From positions 1-13,704 of the forward strand of contig JAEVYS010000013.1 of NCBI GenBank assembly GCA_023392635.1: 13,704 nt of DNA, read 5' to 3'. The notes below the pieces were generated by a model that saw nothing but the letters and a program-made list of their open reading frames with translations, was not told where the DNA came from and made no database searches. Position 1 is the first letter of the stretch. Each line of letters begins with the position of its first letter. This DNA comes from Actinomycetes bacterium (GTDB lineage: Bacteria > Actinomycetota > Actinomycetes > Propionibacteriales > Propionibacteriaceae). Of the stretch, positions 12,844-13,704 are shown piece by piece. Both the position numbers and the translations under genes were made by a program.

Positions 12844-13704
12844 TCAGCCCTTGACCGCTCCGGCGGTCAGGCCACGCACGATCTGGCGCTGGAAGGCGAT
12901 GAGCAGGACGACCAGGGGGAGCGACGCGATGACGGCGGCGGCGAACCCGATGTTCAGGTGGTCGACGCGGTCGCTCGCGATGCTCCGCAGGGCGACCTGC
13001 ACGGTCTGCCACGCGTCCTTCGTCGACGCGAAGCGGGGCCACACGTACTGGTTCCACGCCCCGAGGAACGAGATGACGACGAAGCTGCCGATGATCGGCC
13101 GCGTCATCGGCATCGCCACGCGGAACAGGAAGCGCAGGTGGCCGTAGCCGTCGAGCGTGGCGGCGTCGCGCAGGTCGCCGGGCACGCCGAGGAACCCCTG
13201 GCGGATCAGGAAGATGCCGAACGCGGTGGCGAGGAACGGCAGCGTGAGCCCGGGCACCGAGTTGAGCAGGCTGAGGTCCCGGATCGTCTGGATGTTGGCG
13301 ACGAGCGTGACCTCGATCGGCAGCAGCAGCGTGGCGACCACGAGCGCGAACAGCAGCCGCTTGAGCGGGAACTCGAGGAACGCGAACGCGTAGGCGGCGA
13401 GGACCGACGTGAGCAGCTGCGCCACCACGATGATGACGGTGACGACGAACGACAGCCCGAGCGCGCGGCCGAGGTCGGCCTCGGAGAACGCGCGGCTGAA
13501 GACGTCCCACTCGGTGCCGACCGGGTACAGCGGCTGGCCCTGCGCCACGTACTCGAGCGGGTTGGAGAGCGCCCGCAGCAGCAGCATGTAGACGGGGAAG
13601 AGGACGACGACCGACAGCGCGGTGAGGAGCAGGTACCAGCCGGCGGCGCGCCACCCGCGCCCGCCCGACGGGGCGCCGGCCGTGACCGCGCCGGGGGTCG
13701 GGCC
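12844..13704 (-). CDS. Carbohydrate ABC transporter permease, MalG/UgpE type (start beyond right edge)
   Basis: This is the inner-membrane permease subunit of a sugar importer. The frame is open to the window edge with 286 codons visible. There is no ATG, GTG or TTG before the first membrane segment, so the true start lies outside. Hydrophobic segments are GWYLLLTALSVVVLFPVYMLLL, then LGLSFVVTVIIVVAQLLTSV, LLFALVVATLLLPI, LPFLATAFGIFLI, GSFVVISFLGAWNQYVW and GFAAAVIASLPLVVLLI, six as in MalG. The EAA loop that contacts the ATPase is LRDAATLDGYGHLRFLFRVAMPMTRP. The C-terminus QRQIVRGLTAGAVKG is characteristic of carbohydrate permeases. The substrate-binding protein gene follows on the same strand after 91 bp. 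The partner MalF-type permease would be expected just outside the window; the ATPase may be elsewhere. Confidence 0.94.
   Translation of the reverse strand, partial: GPTPGAVTAGAPSGGRGWRAAGWYLLLTALSVVVLFPVYMLLLRALSNPLEYVAQGQPLYPVGTEWDVFSRAFSEADLGRALGLSFVVTVIIVVAQLLTSVLAAYAFAFLEFPLKRLLFALVVATLLLPIEVTLVANIQTIRDLSLLNSVPGLTLPFLATAFGIFLIRQGFLGVPGDLRDAATLDGYGHLRFLFRVAMPMTRPIIGSFVVISFLGAWNQYVWPRFASTKDAWQTVQVALRSIASDRVDHLNIGFAAAVIASLPLVVLLIAFQRQIVRGLTAGAVKG

Noticed and set aside
2436..13704. A defence system, mobile element or biosynthetic cluster in the right-hand part
   Set aside because: All the genes are transport, cell-wall, tRNA-modification, redox or surface lipoprotein genes. I saw no transposase, integrase, nuclease-plus-sensor pair, toxin-antitoxin pair or array.

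Overview
The window reads as two unrelated genome pieces joined at a homopolymer block. Bases 1 to about 2397 look alphaproteobacterial, probably a Rhodospirillales or Azospirillum-like organism. They carry the 5' end of recQ, a 24-codon small ORF set among strong hairpins, and a minus-strand argJ-mutT pair. Bases from about 2436 to 13704 look like a high-GC actinobacterium, plausibly of the Acidimicrobiia. The signs are a DprE1/UbiA decaprenyl-phosphoribose pathway, GTG starts, lipoproteins with Thr- or Pro-rich linkers, apparent leaderless promoters and GC-saturated codons. Taxonomy is inferred from protein resemblance and base composition only. The two parts meet at C14 followed directly by G24 (2398-2435), which looks like an assembly artefact, so gene order across it should not be trusted.

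Left part. recQ runs off the left edge on the minus strand. Upstream of it is a 170-bp structured stretch (397-561) with three inverted repeats and a small plus-strand ORF with a Shine-Dalgarno sequence. After that come mutT (8-oxo-dGTP clean-up) and argJ (arginine biosynthesis), both minus strand, 19 bp apart and probably co-transcribed. The leader of argJ ends at the junction.

Right part. It opens with a minus-strand ammonium transporter (amt), whose upstream region has a GlnR-like GTTTC-n6-GTTTC site. Divergent from it is a DUF2277 gene, which converges on a PPOX-family flavoprotein and a short-chain dehydrogenase (a translationally coupled pair). The PPOX gene appears to start at CTG, directly behind a perfect Shine-Dalgarno sequence. 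Plus-strand genes follow: a secreted lipoprotein of an uncharacterised family, Sua5/TsaC (tRNA t6A synthesis), and a lipoprotein with an HExxH metal site. Then comes a two-gene operon for UbiA-type decaprenyl-phosphate phosphoribosyltransferase and DprE1, which begin the cell-wall arabinose donor pathway. This operon has its own -10 element and a perfect hairpin in its 5' leader. It ends in a strong two-way terminator shared with a minus-strand sugar ABC importer: a substrate-binding lipoprotein preceded by a MalG-type permease cut by the right edge.

I found no RNA genes of known families, CRISPR arrays, insertion sequences or phage genes, and no convincing defence or novel multi-gene system. 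The points most worth following up are the junction, the structured small-ORF locus, the CTG start, the Ser-for-Cys DprE1 active site, the GlnR-like box and the orphan secreted lipoprotein family.
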